This document shows, piece after piece, positions 9,589-19,190 of a DNA stretch of 64,000 bases (positions within the stretch are counted from its first letter, which is position 1; every line of letters begins with the position of its first letter). Source of the DNA: an uncultured Saprospiraceae bacterium (GTDB lineage Bacteria; Bacteroidota; Bacteroidia; Chitinophagales; Saprospiraceae); contig CALFUU010000020.1 of assembly GCA_937929835.1 (NCBI GenBank), positions 1-64,000 of the forward strand. Direction: 5' to 3'. Position numbers and translations under genes: made by a program. Below the pieces are notes generated by a model that did not search any database, was not told where the DNA came from, and saw nothing but the letters and a program-made list of their open reading frames with translations.

Positions 9589-10371
9589 TTACTCAAATGT
9601 AGCCAATAACTCCTGAGCTTGTTTGTGATTATAAGCTTTAGATGCGACAAGGTCTTTAAGTAAAGATTGAGCTTCAGGAAGCTTGCCTTGCTTGAGATAA
9701 CACTGTGCATCAAACCATTGGTATTTTTTTACTCTTGGATTGAGCGATTTGATATAGTCAAATGCTGCGTGCGCCTCATCAAATCTGTTAAGCTCCATTA
9801 GGGTTATGCCTTTAGCCAACAGGACATCCATATCCTTAGGTGCTACGGCTAGGTATGCTTCTATCTGAGGAAGGGCTTGGTCATAGTCCTGTGCATTATA
9901 GGCTTCTTGTAATGCCTTAGTTAAGGTCAGTTCTGTAACTGTACCCTTAGTGGTCAGATTAAGAGGCTCTATCATCGCATATTGCGCATAAGAATCACCT
10001 GAGTCTAACATATTGGGGAGAAAAACACCTACTAAAAGGAGCAACGAAGCTGCCATAGCTATAGATGTATATAAGAATCTTCTGCTTGAGGTCTTAGATA
10101 TAGGTGTCGGATTAGGATTATGAGATACGGCAACCTGGGGAGACGTCGCCGATGGTGCACCTCCCTTAATGGAGGCTAGGGTCGCTCTTATATCTGCTTC
10201 TAGAGGTGCGAACTCCTTAGCTTCTTTAAGTTCTGTAACTATTTGATAATCCATTGCGAGATCAGCATCACTTTGTAAGAAAGCTCTGAACTTGTCCAAA
10301 TCGTCAGCTGACATACCTCCGGAGAGGTAATCATCTAGAATTTCGTATTTATTATTCTCGTTGAGGTTCAT
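9589..10371 (-). CDS. Anti-sigma-factor-like membrane protein with C-terminal TPR-like domain
   Basis: Short N-terminal helical region (YEILDDYLSGGMSADDLDKFRAFL), single TM (FLYTSIAMAASLLLLVGVFL), TPR-like C-terminus; overlaps the sigma gene by 4 bp. Confidence 0.75.
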   Translation of the reverse strand: MNLNENNKYEILDDYLSGGMSADDLDKFRAFLQSDADLAMDYQIVTELKEAKEFAPLEADIRATLASIKGGAPSATSPQVAVSHNPNPTPISKTSSRRFLYTSIAMAASLLLLVGVFLPNMLDSGDSYAQYAMIEPLNLTTKGTVTELTLTKALQEAYNAQDYDQALPQIEAYLAVAPKDMDVLLAKGITLMELNRFDEAHAAFDYIKSLNPRVKKYQWFDAQCYLKQGKLPEAQSLLKDLVASKAYNHKQAQELLATFE

Positions 10372-10925
10372 AACAACTGTTTGAAAATAACGTCTCTTTT
10401 AATTTTGTCGATCAATTTTTTCTGGCATTTATACTTCTTTTGCTTTGCAGCATTTTCAGTATTGAGTCCCAATTCTACAGCTATATCTCTCAAAGACATC
10501 TTCTCGAAAAATAGCTCGAACAACTTTTGACATACTGGATCTAACTCTTTCAGCTTTTGTTGATACAACTGAAATCGTTCCAATTTCATAATTGACTCCA
10601 ATATGTCGTCTTTATCACTTAATGTACCTATCTCATCAATGGTTACGTTTTTGTTATGCTTTTTTTTCGATTCGTTGAACCACTTGAACTTGGCAATACT
10701 CACGAGGAAGGTATAAAATGAGCTACTTAGCTGAAAATCAGGCGATTGTGCTTTTTTTAGTATCACAATAAGGCTTTCTTGAAAAACTTCCCAAGCCTCG
10801 TCTTTATTACACCCCATCTTACCCAGTATCGCCTCTAACCTAGGCAGATACGTATCATAAATCTCCTTAACACCACGCTGGTCGTTGGTCAGAAGGGCAT
10901 TAATATAGGGATCTGAGTGCTTCAA
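10368..10925 (-). CDS. RNA polymerase sigma-70 family (ECF-like) factor, apparent TTG start
   Basis: DEAWEVFQESLIVILKK (region 2), FYTFLVSIAKFKWFNESKKK, LDPVCQKLFELFFEKMSLRDIAVELGLNTENAAKQKKYKCQKKL (region 4 HTH). Confidence 0.9.
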   Translation of the reverse strand: MKHSDPYINALLTNDQRGVKEIYDTYLPRLEAILGKMGCNKDEAWEVFQESLIVILKKAQSPDFQLSSSFYTFLVSIAKFKWFNESKKKHNKNVTIDEIGTLSDKDDILESIMKLERFQLYQQKLKELDPVCQKLFELFFEKMSLRDIAVELGLNTENAAKQKKYKCQKKLIDKIKRDVIFKQLL

Positions 10926-10968
10926 GCCACTAATGTATTAAGTTGACATAGGATTGTAGGCAAAAATT

Positions 10969-10993
10969 AAATATATAAACAATTGAGAATATG
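10969..10993 (-). promoter_or_regulatory. Candidate promoter region of the sigma/anti-sigma/CHAT operon
   Basis: AAATATATAAACAATTGAGAATATG. Shares an exact 16-mer with 58453-58468 upstream of the giant T9SS gene. Confidence 0.3.
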
Positions 10994-11140
10994 ACCACTA
11001 TAGAGTTGAAACGGCAATTCTTAACCAAATGCAGCAACCTCAGGCTCTCTAAACAGTTAGTAACAGACGTAGCCAAGACACCTACTAGAAGTCAAGTTAT
11101 CTCGCAACCGCCTATATTTAGGCTGCTAAAGAATAAGTAG
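10991..11140 (+). CDS. Hypothetical small protein (49 aa)
   Basis: ATG..TAG open frame MTTIELKRQFLTKCSNLRLSKQLVTDVAKTPTRSQVISQPPIFRLLKNK ten bases upstream of the AraC gene. No recognised family. Confidence 0.2.
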   Translation: MTTIELKRQFLTKCSNLRLSKQLVTDVAKTPTRSQVISQPPIFRLLKNK

Positions 11141-11150
11141 ATTTAGATAT

Positions 11151-11975
11151 ATGAAATACGTAGGGAGTACTGATGAGTATTTTGAAATACTGGAGGCAAA
11201 CAGGGAGCATACTAGTGGACTGGATAAACCCATAGATGGCCAACTTTCCGTCGTATGGTTTCAAGAAAATGGTAATAAACTGACCATTGATAGTGTACCC
11301 AATACCTTTGACAAAGATGAAATTCTATGTCTCACGAGCTTGCACAAAGTGGAAATCAACACACTTGGAAAGACAAAGATTCTAAGATTTAACTCTCCTT
11401 TCTATTGTATTCTTAATCAAGATAGCGAAGTCGGGTGTAAGGGCATCCTATTCTTTGGATCCAAAAGCCTGCCGGTACTCAAGCCCAATAAGGAAGACCT
11501 CAAAAGTATATGCAGCCTGACTCAGATGGTACAACTAGAAATGGAGTCTAGGGATGATCTTCAACAAGAGATGCTACAAATGCTGCTTAAGAGACTGCTC
11601 ATCTTGTGTACCAGAATCTATAAGTCCTCAGAGAGCCTGGACAAGCTCCCAGCTCAGGAGACTGACTTGATTCGAGAATTCAACTTTCTAGTAGAACAAC
11701 ACTTCAAAACTGCTCATACGGTATCTGAATATGCCCAGATGCTCAATAAATCACCAAAGACCTTATCCAATCTCTTTGGCAAGTCCAATTCTAAATCTCC
11801 GCTGAAGATTATCCAAAACCGCATAATGCTAGAAGCACGGAGGAAGTTGCGCTATACAGAAATACCCATTTCTGAAATTGGCTATGAAGTAGGATTCCAG
11901 GACATCCAATCTTTTAGTAGGTTTTTTAAGAAAAACGAAGGCACCTCACCCTCTGATTTTAGAGCTGTAAAGTAG
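11151..11975 (+). CDS. AraC family transcriptional regulator
   Basis: C-terminal double HTH: TVSEYAQMLNKSPKTLSNLF...ARRKLRYTEIPISEIGYEVGFQDIQSFSRFFKKNEGTSPSDFR. Confidence 0.93.
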   Translation: MKYVGSTDEYFEILEANREHTSGLDKPIDGQLSVVWFQENGNKLTIDSVPNTFDKDEILCLTSLHKVEINTLGKTKILRFNSPFYCILNQDSEVGCKGILFFGSKSLPVLKPNKEDLKSICSLTQMVQLEMESRDDLQQEMLQMLLKRLLILCTRIYKSSESLDKLPAQETDLIREFNFLVEQHFKTAHTVSEYAQMLNKSPKTLSNLFGKSNSKSPLKIIQNRIMLEARRKLRYTEIPISEIGYEVGFQDIQSFSRFFKKNEGTSPSDFRAVK

Positions 11976-12123
11976 CCAAAGGAATTATTGCCAACTCCCT
12001 GTGTCTTATTGATAATAGGCATGGGAACTTTGGAATATCTCTAGGGAAATCTAGATGAATGTGCAAGACACTTTATACTGCATTTTTGTAGTGTAAATAA
12101 TTTATCAACGAAAAAGTATAAAG

Positions 12124-12672
12124 ATGTCTAAGTTTAAAATTCCTACAAAAGCAGAAGTTTCAGAAAAGAATCAAAAGATATTTGATCAATTAGAAAAAGG
12201 GTTGGGTTTTGTACCAAATCTATACGCTTACTATGCCAAGAGTGAAAATGCGCTCGGTGATTACCTAGAATTTTCGAATAGAAAAAGTACACTTTCAAAA
12301 AAGGAAAAAGAGGTTATCAATCTTGTCGTGAGTGAATACAATGGCTGCTATTACTGCCAGTCTGCACATACGGTAATTGCTGGACTCAATGGTTTCTCAT
12401 CAGATGAAATCCTTAAGGTGAGACAAGGTGAGGCACCATTTGACAATAGATTAAATGCATTGGCAAAATTTACACTCGATACCGTATCAAGTAAAGGAAA
12501 AGTAAATGAGCAACAAAGAGATGCATTCTTAGCTGCGGGCTTTAACGAAGCGAACCTCATAGATGTAGCAATGGCTATCGGCGAAAAAACGATAAGCAAT
12601 TTGGTTCACAATCTAATTGATTTTGAGATAGATTTTCCAGCTGCTCCAAAACTAGAAGAAGCTATTGCATAA
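12124..12672 (+). CDS. Carboxymuconolactone decarboxylase / AhpD-like peroxidase-related protein
   Basis: KEKEVINLVVSEYNGCYYCQSAHTVIA (CxxC...H motif). Confidence 0.9.
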   Translation: MSKFKIPTKAEVSEKNQKIFDQLEKGLGFVPNLYAYYAKSENALGDYLEFSNRKSTLSKKEKEVINLVVSEYNGCYYCQSAHTVIAGLNGFSSDEILKVRQGEAPFDNRLNALAKFTLDTVSSKGKVNEQQRDAFLAAGFNEANLIDVAMAIGEKTISNLVHNLIDFEIDFPAAPKLEEAIA

Positions 12673-12760
12673 TAACTCCCCAGCTCCAAAACAGTATTGC
12701 AAATTATAATCCAAGGGCAAAATAGTCAACAAGTTTATTGACTTACATATATAATTCTAA

Positions 12761-12793
12761 AAAAATACAGCACAAGGAGGGTGCTGTATTTTT
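12761..12793. terminator. Strong intrinsic (bidirectional-looking) terminator hairpin
   Basis: AAAAATACAGCAC (12761-12773) - AAGGAGG - GTGCTGTATTTTT (12781-12793): 13-bp perfect stem with U-tract. Confidence 0.85.
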
Positions 12794-12804
12794 TGTAAAA
12801 CTTT

Positions 12805-13485
12805 ATGAAAATGAAAAATTTTATTTTTTTTAGCACACTTCTATTTATTCTATTTACTGGCTGTATAGAAGATGACTTTATTGAAGACTTTGTAGAGCCA
12901 GAAATTTCGATTACCAATGCGATAGACACCTTGGGATTAGATACTGAATATCAATTTAATACGCGATTTCTCAACAATACAGGACAACAAGAAAGCGTAG
13001 AAGTTGTATGGGAAAGTTCAGACCCTACAGTGATTTCAATTACACAAAGCGGATTAGCAACAGCCCATAGTGCAGGTACAGTTGTTATTGCTGTCAACAC
13101 TGTAGACCAATCAATATCAGATGCTATCGAGGTTACTGTCGGAGAAGAAACCGTAGAAGTGGAAGAGCCAGCCTCCATCACTGGTTCGATTATGACGACT
13201 ACATTTTATGATCTAGAAGGAACATTTACACTATCAGAGACAGATACAGGCCTCTTTCTAGATATAGCCGACGATTATGTCACCACCTCAGCCTTACCAG
13301 GCTTTTACGTCTACTTATCCAATAACAGAAATTCGATATCGGGTGCCTTTGAGATTGGTGAAGTAACTGTATTTAGAGGAGCTCATAGCTACGAAATAGA
13401 CGGAGTAAGTCTCAATGATTACAACTTTATCGTCTACTACTGCAAGCCATTTAATGTAAAAGTGGGGGAAGCCGTACTAAACTAA
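12805..13485 (+). CDS. Lipoprotein with BIG2-like domain and C-terminal DM13-like domain
   Basis: Lipobox LFTGC; Ig-like VVWESSDPTVISITQSGLATAHSAGTVVI; DM13-like GTFTLSETDTGLFLDIADDYVTTSALPGFYVYLSN...YNFIVYYCKPFNVKVGEAVL. Confidence 0.8.
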   Translation: MKMKNFIFFSTLLFILFTGCIEDDFIEDFVEPEISITNAIDTLGLDTEYQFNTRFLNNTGQQESVEVVWESSDPTVISITQSGLATAHSAGTVVIAVNTVDQSISDAIEVTVGEETVEVEEPASITGSIMTTTFYDLEGTFTLSETDTGLFLDIADDYVTTSALPGFYVYLSNNRNSISGAFEIGEVTVFRGAHSYEIDGVSLNDYNFIVYYCKPFNVKVGEAVLN

Positions 13486-13486
13486 T

Positions 13487-14362
13487 ATGAAAATGAAACA
13501 TAAACTAATATTATCAATAGCACTTGCATTGGTCCTACAGGGTTCATTGCAAGCAGGTGGGCCTTGGGCAAAGGGAAAAGGAAAAACATATATCAAACTT
13601 TCTGAGTGGTGGACTGTATTTGATACACACTACAACGACATAGGTCTTCTAGATCCAAATGTTACAACAGGCATCTACAATACCTCACTCTACGCAGAGC
13701 TAGGTCTCAGTAATAAGTTTACAGCTACTTTTAATGGTGCACTTTTTAGCAGAAATTTTATGAACAACATAAGATCAGGAACGACAAATGACATTCTGAT
13801 CCAAGGAGAAGCGTTAAATAGTCTGGGTGATATAGATATAGGATTGAAGTATACATTTAACCAAGAAGCAAGAATTCCTGTAGCACTCTCTGTTGTCTTA
13901 GGCTTACCAACAGGTATAGCAGGAGGTGGCACCCAAGGAAACCTACAAACAGGCGATGGCGAGTTTAACCAAATCGTTCAACTAGATTTTGGTTCGGGAT
14001 TTAAGGTGGGCAACTCGGACGCCTACTTCGCAGGATATGTGGGCATCAACAATAGGACTCAGGGATTCTCTGAAGAATTTAGATATGGACTTGAGTATGG
14101 TGTGGGCTTAGCCAATAGCAAGTTGTGGTTGACTGGAAAACTGACAGCTGTAGAATCATTTAAAAATGGAGATACAGGTTCCTCGGTAACCAGTACCAGT
14201 ATTTTTGCTAACAACTCAGAATTTCTTGCACTAGGACTCGAAGCAAATTATTATGTCACAAAAACAGTAGGTATATCTGCAGGCTTTGCCTCCGCTGTGA
14301 GAGGAGAAATTATCGCAGCTGCCCCATCCTATTCAGTGGGTGTATTTCTGGACATAAAATAA
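13487..14362 (+). CDS. Predicted outer-membrane beta-barrel protein
   Basis: Signal peptide LILSIALALVLQGSLQA; alternating amphipathic strands; C-terminal SVGVFLDIK. Starts 2 bp after the preceding CDS. Confidence 0.65.
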   Translation: MKMKHKLILSIALALVLQGSLQAGGPWAKGKGKTYIKLSEWWTVFDTHYNDIGLLDPNVTTGIYNTSLYAELGLSNKFTATFNGALFSRNFMNNIRSGTTNDILIQGEALNSLGDIDIGLKYTFNQEARIPVALSVVLGLPTGIAGGGTQGNLQTGDGEFNQIVQLDFGSGFKVGNSDAYFAGYVGINNRTQGFSEEFRYGLEYGVGLANSKLWLTGKLTAVESFKNGDTGSSVTSTSIFANNSEFLALGLEANYYVTKTVGISAGFASAVRGEIIAAAPSYSVGVFLDIK

Positions 14363-14399
14363 ATGTCCAAACTAAGGTCTCAGATACCAAAAACAGTAG

Positions 14400-14436
14400 A
14401 AGTAAGTAGACTTGATTGTCTGCTTACTTTATTTTT
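14400..14436 (+). terminator. Intrinsic terminator, overlapping the 3' end of the convergent FAD oxidoreductase gene
   Basis: AAGTAAGTAGAC - TTGATT - GTCTGCTTACTT (11/12 plus G-T) followed by TATTTTTT. Confidence 0.75.
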
Positions 14437-15992
14437 TCATAGACAGCTTTGGCCACCCGCTGCCCATCCATTGCAGCAGACAAGATACCGCCCGCATAAC
14501 CAGCTCCTTCTCCACAAGGATATAATCCATTGATTTCAGTATGGACACAGGTTTCTCTATCTCGAGGTATTCTTACAGGAGAACTTGTTCTACTTTCTAC
14601 GGCTACCACCTTGGCTTCATCAGAATAGAATCCCTTCATCCTTCGTGAGAATGCCACCAAGCCCTCTCTTAATCGAGCATATATAAATGGTGGCAACATT
14701 TCGTGTAAGGGTGCTCTGTATATCCCTGGTATATATGAAGTATCTGGCAAGTCCAGCATATCGGCTCCATTGACAAAATCAACTAGATTCTGAGCAGGAG
14801 CTCTCTGGGAGCCATCTCCATTCTCGAAAAGCAATTGCTCTACATCCCTTTGAAAATCCAAACAAGAAAAGACACCGTCGTAACCTTCTTTCTCTAATTC
14901 TTCTACACTGACTGCGGTGACAATACCAGAGTTAGCATAGGCAGAATCTCGTCTCGATAAACTCATACCATTTACGACAATCTCTCCTGGTGCAGTCGCT
15001 GCTGGCACGATCAACCCACCAGGGCACATACAAAATGAAAAGACACCTACATCCTGCACTTGTGTAACCAAGGAGTAGGAGGAAGCAGGTAGGTTTTGCT
15101 CTCGAGGAGATTGCTTGTATTGGATTTCGTCTATAAGCTGTTGTGGATGCTCCACACGTACGCCTACAGCAAAAGGCTTAGCCTCTATATAGACACCTTT
15201 TTCATAAAGCAATTCAAATATATCTCTGGCCGAGTGCCCTGTTGCCAAGATAACGGCTGGCGCTTTCCAATGCTTGCCAGAGGCTGTCACGACACCCTCG
15301 CAGCTACCTGAAGCCATCAAGAAGTCTACGACCTTGGTTTCGAAGTGTACCTCGCCACCGTGTTTTTCTATAGTCTCTCTGATTCTAGAGATGATTTGTG
15401 GCAGCTTATTGGACCCTATATGTGGATGGGCATCAACAAGAATGTCCTCTTGGGCACCGTGGTCGACAAGTAGCCGTAGAGTCTTGAGTATATGTCCTCG
15501 CTTCTTAGATCGCGTATATAGTTTTCCATCAGAATAGGTGCCAGCTCCACCCTCTCCAAAACAATAGTTGCTATCAGGATTGACAACGCCATCTTGCTGA
15601 ATGGCCTTCAGGTCTCGTCGTCGAGCCCTGACATCTTTTCCTCTTTCTAGAACAATAGGGCACATCCCAAGCTCAAGACATTCTAACGCTGCAAAATAGC
15701 CTGCCGGCCCTGCACCTACTATGATAACCTGCTGCTTTTCCTTAACGTTCTGGAACGAAACCCTCAGCTTATCAGCATCTGTCTGAGGCTGATGACGCAA
15801 GCTCACAAGGTAGCGCATCACATACTTGGGTCGTCCCTTGCGGGCATCTATAGAGCGCTTGATCAACTTGTATCTCAACTGATCCGCAGTCTTTGCTTTG
15901 GCTTTGGCGCGGAGCTGTTTTTCTATATAGACCGTATCATGGAGCTTATCTGCGGTTATCTTAAGTTCTATTTCTTGCGTCTGGGCGCCCAT
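14424..15992 (-). CDS. NAD(P)/FAD-dependent oxidoreductase (COG2509-like)
   Basis: VIIVGAGPAGYFAALECLELG; NYCFGEGGAGTYSDGKLYTR; GLYPCGEGAGYAGGILSAAMDGQRVA. Confidence 0.9.
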   Translation of the reverse strand: MGAQTQEIELKITADKLHDTVYIEKQLRAKAKAKTADQLRYKLIKRSIDARKGRPKYVMRYLVSLRHQPQTDADKLRVSFQNVKEKQQVIIVGAGPAGYFAALECLELGMCPIVLERGKDVRARRRDLKAIQQDGVVNPDSNYCFGEGGAGTYSDGKLYTRSKKRGHILKTLRLLVDHGAQEDILVDAHPHIGSNKLPQIISRIRETIEKHGGEVHFETKVVDFLMASGSCEGVVTASGKHWKAPAVILATGHSARDIFELLYEKGVYIEAKPFAVGVRVEHPQQLIDEIQYKQSPREQNLPASSYSLVTQVQDVGVFSFCMCPGGLIVPAATAPGEIVVNGMSLSRRDSAYANSGIVTAVSVEELEKEGYDGVFSCLDFQRDVEQLLFENGDGSQRAPAQNLVDFVNGADMLDLPDTSYIPGIYRAPLHEMLPPFIYARLREGLVAFSRRMKGFYSDEAKVVAVESRTSSPVRIPRDRETCVHTEINGLYPCGEGAGYAGGILSAAMDGQRVAKAVYEKIK

Positions 15993-16102
15993 TTTCTATA
16001 TATAATCAACTGTTAATCAATATTTTACAAGCCAACACTTTCATTAGTCCTATTAAGACTACGCTTCATCCGATATCTATGAAGAGCTTGCATGTAAAAG
16101 TG

Positions 16103-16110
16103 TACCTTTG
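16103..16110 (+). promoter_or_regulatory. Candidate Bacteroidota -7 element upstream of yidC
   Basis: TACCTTTG matches TAnnTTTG, 59 bp before the yidC ATG; -33 element unclear. Confidence 0.4.
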
Positions 16111-16168
16111 CGAACCAAAAATCAGTATCAACTATTGATGATACTGTGACCAAACCTAACGAAACTTA

Positions 16169-18049
16169 ATGGATAAGACCCAAGGCATAGGCGTACTATT
16201 ATTGTTCATTGTATTTGCTGGATACTTCTACCTTACCGCTCCTTCGGAAGCTGAGGTCGCAGAAGCCCAAAGAGTACAAGACTCAATAGCACTTGTCAAA
16301 GCTCAAGAAACTGGTGTAACGACAGCACCTATCCAAGCCGCAACTCCTCCAGCTATACTGCCCTCGGATTCTACAAAAGTAGCCGCACTTCAGAACAAGT
16401 ATGGGGATTTTGGGAGTGCTATGGTTGGAGAAAATCAGAATGTCGTCATAGAAAATAATAAGGTAAAACTTACCCTTTCTAGCAAAGGCGGTGTCATTTC
16501 TGAAGCGCTCATAAAGGATCATTACAAAATCACTGAAGACGCTGAGCATAATCAGACCAAGTCCACCTTGGCGCTGATGGAAGATGATAAAAACAAATTC
16601 GAATACCTCATTCCGACGCAGTCTAACGGAATTATCAATACAGCAGATCTCAACTTCGTACCACAAGTTAATGGCAATCAGGTGACTATGACCGCTTCTC
16701 TCGGTAGTGGCAAATCATTGGTACAGAAGTATACACTGAGTGACAGCAGTTATATCGTAGACCACGCTTTACAATTCAATGGTGTCAACCAGATGCTAGA
16801 CCCTAGCAACAACAGAATCAAATTCAGATGGCACCACTATCTAGACAGACTAGAGCTGAATACCAATTTCGAAAAATATTACTCTTCCATATATTTCAAG
16901 GAAGTAGATGAGTCTTCTGATTATTGTAATTGCAGATCTGACGACACCGAAGAGTTGGATGACGAAAAGTTAGAGTGGATATCACACGTCAATCAGTTCT
17001 TCAATACCTCTATCATAGGGGTCAATAAGAAGTTTGAGAAAGGCAAATTCGAAACTGTCCTTATGGATAGCGAATCAGCAGATATGAAGCTGCTAAAGTC
17101 TGAGTATGAGATTCCTCTAGATCTGGTAGCCAATGAATCCATCGAAACGAAGATGTATATCGGCCCTAATGAGTTTGAAGAACTCAGAAAATTTGACAAT
17201 AAGCTCGAAGAGATAATTCCATTTGGAAGATCTCTCTTTGGTAGTATCAATAGATGGATCATCAGACCAGCATTTAACTTCCTCTCAGGCCTTATAGGGA
17301 GCAAGGGTGTAGTTATCATCGTCCTGATATTTATACTAAAAATGTTGTTGTATCCTCTGATGTACAAGATGTTGCACAGTCAGGCTAAGATGGGTTTGCT
17401 CAAGCCTGAGATCGCTGGTCTCAAGGAAAAGTTTGGCGACGACTCTCAGAAGATCCAGATGGAAACTATGAAGATGTATAGAGAATATGGTGTGAGCCCC
17501 CTTGGTGGTTGTATGCCTATGCTCCTACAGATGCCGATTTGGTATGCCTTATTTAGGTTCTTTCCAGCCTCGATTACATTTAGGCAAGAGTCTTTTCTAT
17601 GGGCCAATGATTTATCATCCTTTGATGTCTTTGCTAGGTTGCCGTTTGAGATACCAGCCTATGGCGCACACATCAGTCTCTTTACGCTGTTGTGGGCATT
17701 GACTACGATTATCTATGCCTATTATAATATGCGCCATATGGATACATCTGCCAATCCGGCCATAAAATATGTGCAATACTTTATGCCTATAACCTTCCTA
17801 TTTTTCTTTAACAGTTATGCATCTGGTCTTACAGTATATATGTTCTTCAGTAATGTCTTCAATATCCTGCAGACAATCCTGACTAAGAAGTTTGTGTTCA
17901 AAGACGAAAAGCTTAGAGCTGAGTTGAACGCTAACAAGAGTAAACCGAAAAAGAAAGGTGGATTCCAAGAGCGGCTAGAAGAAGCGATGAAGCAACAAAA
18001 AGAATTGGCCAATAAGACCAATCAAACCAAAAAGAAAAAGAAGCGCTAA
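16169..18049 (+). CDS. yidC: Membrane protein insertase YidC
   Basis: GSKGVVIIVLIFILKMLLYPLMYKMLHSQAKMGLLKPEI; REYGVSPLGGCMPMLLQMPIWYALFRFFPASI; basic C-terminal tail. Confidence 0.97.
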   Translation: MDKTQGIGVLLLFIVFAGYFYLTAPSEAEVAEAQRVQDSIALVKAQETGVTTAPIQAATPPAILPSDSTKVAALQNKYGDFGSAMVGENQNVVIENNKVKLTLSSKGGVISEALIKDHYKITEDAEHNQTKSTLALMEDDKNKFEYLIPTQSNGIINTADLNFVPQVNGNQVTMTASLGSGKSLVQKYTLSDSSYIVDHALQFNGVNQMLDPSNNRIKFRWHHYLDRLELNTNFEKYYSSIYFKEVDESSDYCNCRSDDTEELDDEKLEWISHVNQFFNTSIIGVNKKFEKGKFETVLMDSESADMKLLKSEYEIPLDLVANESIETKMYIGPNEFEELRKFDNKLEEIIPFGRSLFGSINRWIIRPAFNFLSGLIGSKGVVIIVLIFILKMLLYPLMYKMLHSQAKMGLLKPEIAGLKEKFGDDSQKIQMETMKMYREYGVSPLGGCMPMLLQMPIWYALFRFFPASITFRQESFLWANDLSSFDVFARLPFEIPAYGAHISLFTLLWALTTIIYAYYNMRHMDTSANPAIKYVQYFMPITFLFFFNSYASGLTVYMFFSNVFNILQTILTKKFVFKDEKLRAELNANKSKPKKKGGFQERLEEAMKQQKELANKTNQTKKKKKR

Positions 18050-18097
18050 ATAGAATTATCTCTAGCCCTTCTAATTTCTAAATAATGTAAGTCACTT

Positions 18098-19123
18098 ATG
18101 AAAATCGGTGTTCTCGGAGCTGGTTCTTTTGGTACAGCTATCACACAGTTGATTGCACAAAATTGTGATGTACTTGTCTATGCTAGAAATCCTGAGACCG
18201 TAAGACTTATCAATGAAGAGCACACCCTCAAGGGCATAGACCTTTCAGATAATATTAAGGGGACGACAAACCTTCAGGAATTAGGGGAAGAATGTCGTCT
18301 TATCTTTCCGGTGATTCCCTCAGAATTCTTCAGAAGAGTCATCAAAAAAATATCGCCTTATGTCGGCCCGGGCCACATTATGATACACGGCACAAAGGGG
18401 CTAGACGTCACAACTGATTTTGATACATCCGAGACCATTCTAGATATCAAAAGGTCTGTCTTTACGATGACCGAAGTTATCCGACAAGAGACGAGCATAC
18501 TGAGGACTGGAGCGCTGGCTGGCCCTAATCTGGCTAAGGAAATACTGGCAGGTCAACCCGCAGCAACGGTTATCGCATCTGAATTCAATGAGGTCATAGA
18601 AGCCGGGATAAAAGCACTCGCTAGCAAAAAATTTAGAGTTTACGGCTCTGAGCATACCAAGGGGATAGAATTAGCTGGTGCACTTAAGAACGTTATAGCC
18701 ATTGCCTCAGGGTTGATCAATGGTCTAGGATTTGGGTCTAATATGCAAGCCTTGTCAATAACACGAGGGCTCAGAGAAATGATACTTGTCGCTAAGGCAG
18801 TAGGGGCAGAAGTCAGGCCATTTCTGGGGACTGCTGGCATAGGTGATCTTATTGCGACCGCGACCAGTACGATGAGTCGTAACTACACCTTTGGCAGATA
18901 TCTAGCGGAAGGGAAATCCGTCGATGAGATTAAGGAAATAATGGAGGAAGTCGCTGAAGGATACAGGACCTTAAAGTTTGCCTACAAAATCGTCAATGCC
19001 GCCGACATCAATGCGCCAATGATGAAGACCCTCTATTCCGTTATCTATGAAGACCGCCCTATCAGAAAAGCAATGATAGACCTTATCCAAGACCCGATGA
19101 AGGTCGATGTAGATTTTATCTAA
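18098..19123 (+). CDS. gpsA: NAD(P)H-dependent glycerol-3-phosphate dehydrogenase
   Basis: IGVLGAGSFGTAI; GALAGPNLAKEI; ELAGALKNVIAIASGLINGLGFGSN; GTAGIGDLIATATSTMSRNYTFG. Confidence 0.95.
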   Translation: MKIGVLGAGSFGTAITQLIAQNCDVLVYARNPETVRLINEEHTLKGIDLSDNIKGTTNLQELGEECRLIFPVIPSEFFRRVIKKISPYVGPGHIMIHGTKGLDVTTDFDTSETILDIKRSVFTMTEVIRQETSILRTGALAGPNLAKEILAGQPAATVIASEFNEVIEAGIKALASKKFRVYGSEHTKGIELAGALKNVIAIASGLINGLGFGSNMQALSITRGLREMILVAKAVGAEVRPFLGTAGIGDLIATATSTMSRNYTFGRYLAEGKSVDEIKEIMEEVAEGYRTLKFAYKIVNAADINAPMMKTLYSVIYEDRPIRKAMIDLIQDPMKVDVDFI

Positions 19124-19190
19124 GTACAAAAAAAACATATTCTGTAAGAATAGTGCAGCCACCTTGCACTCAAGGCTTAACTTAGCCTTT

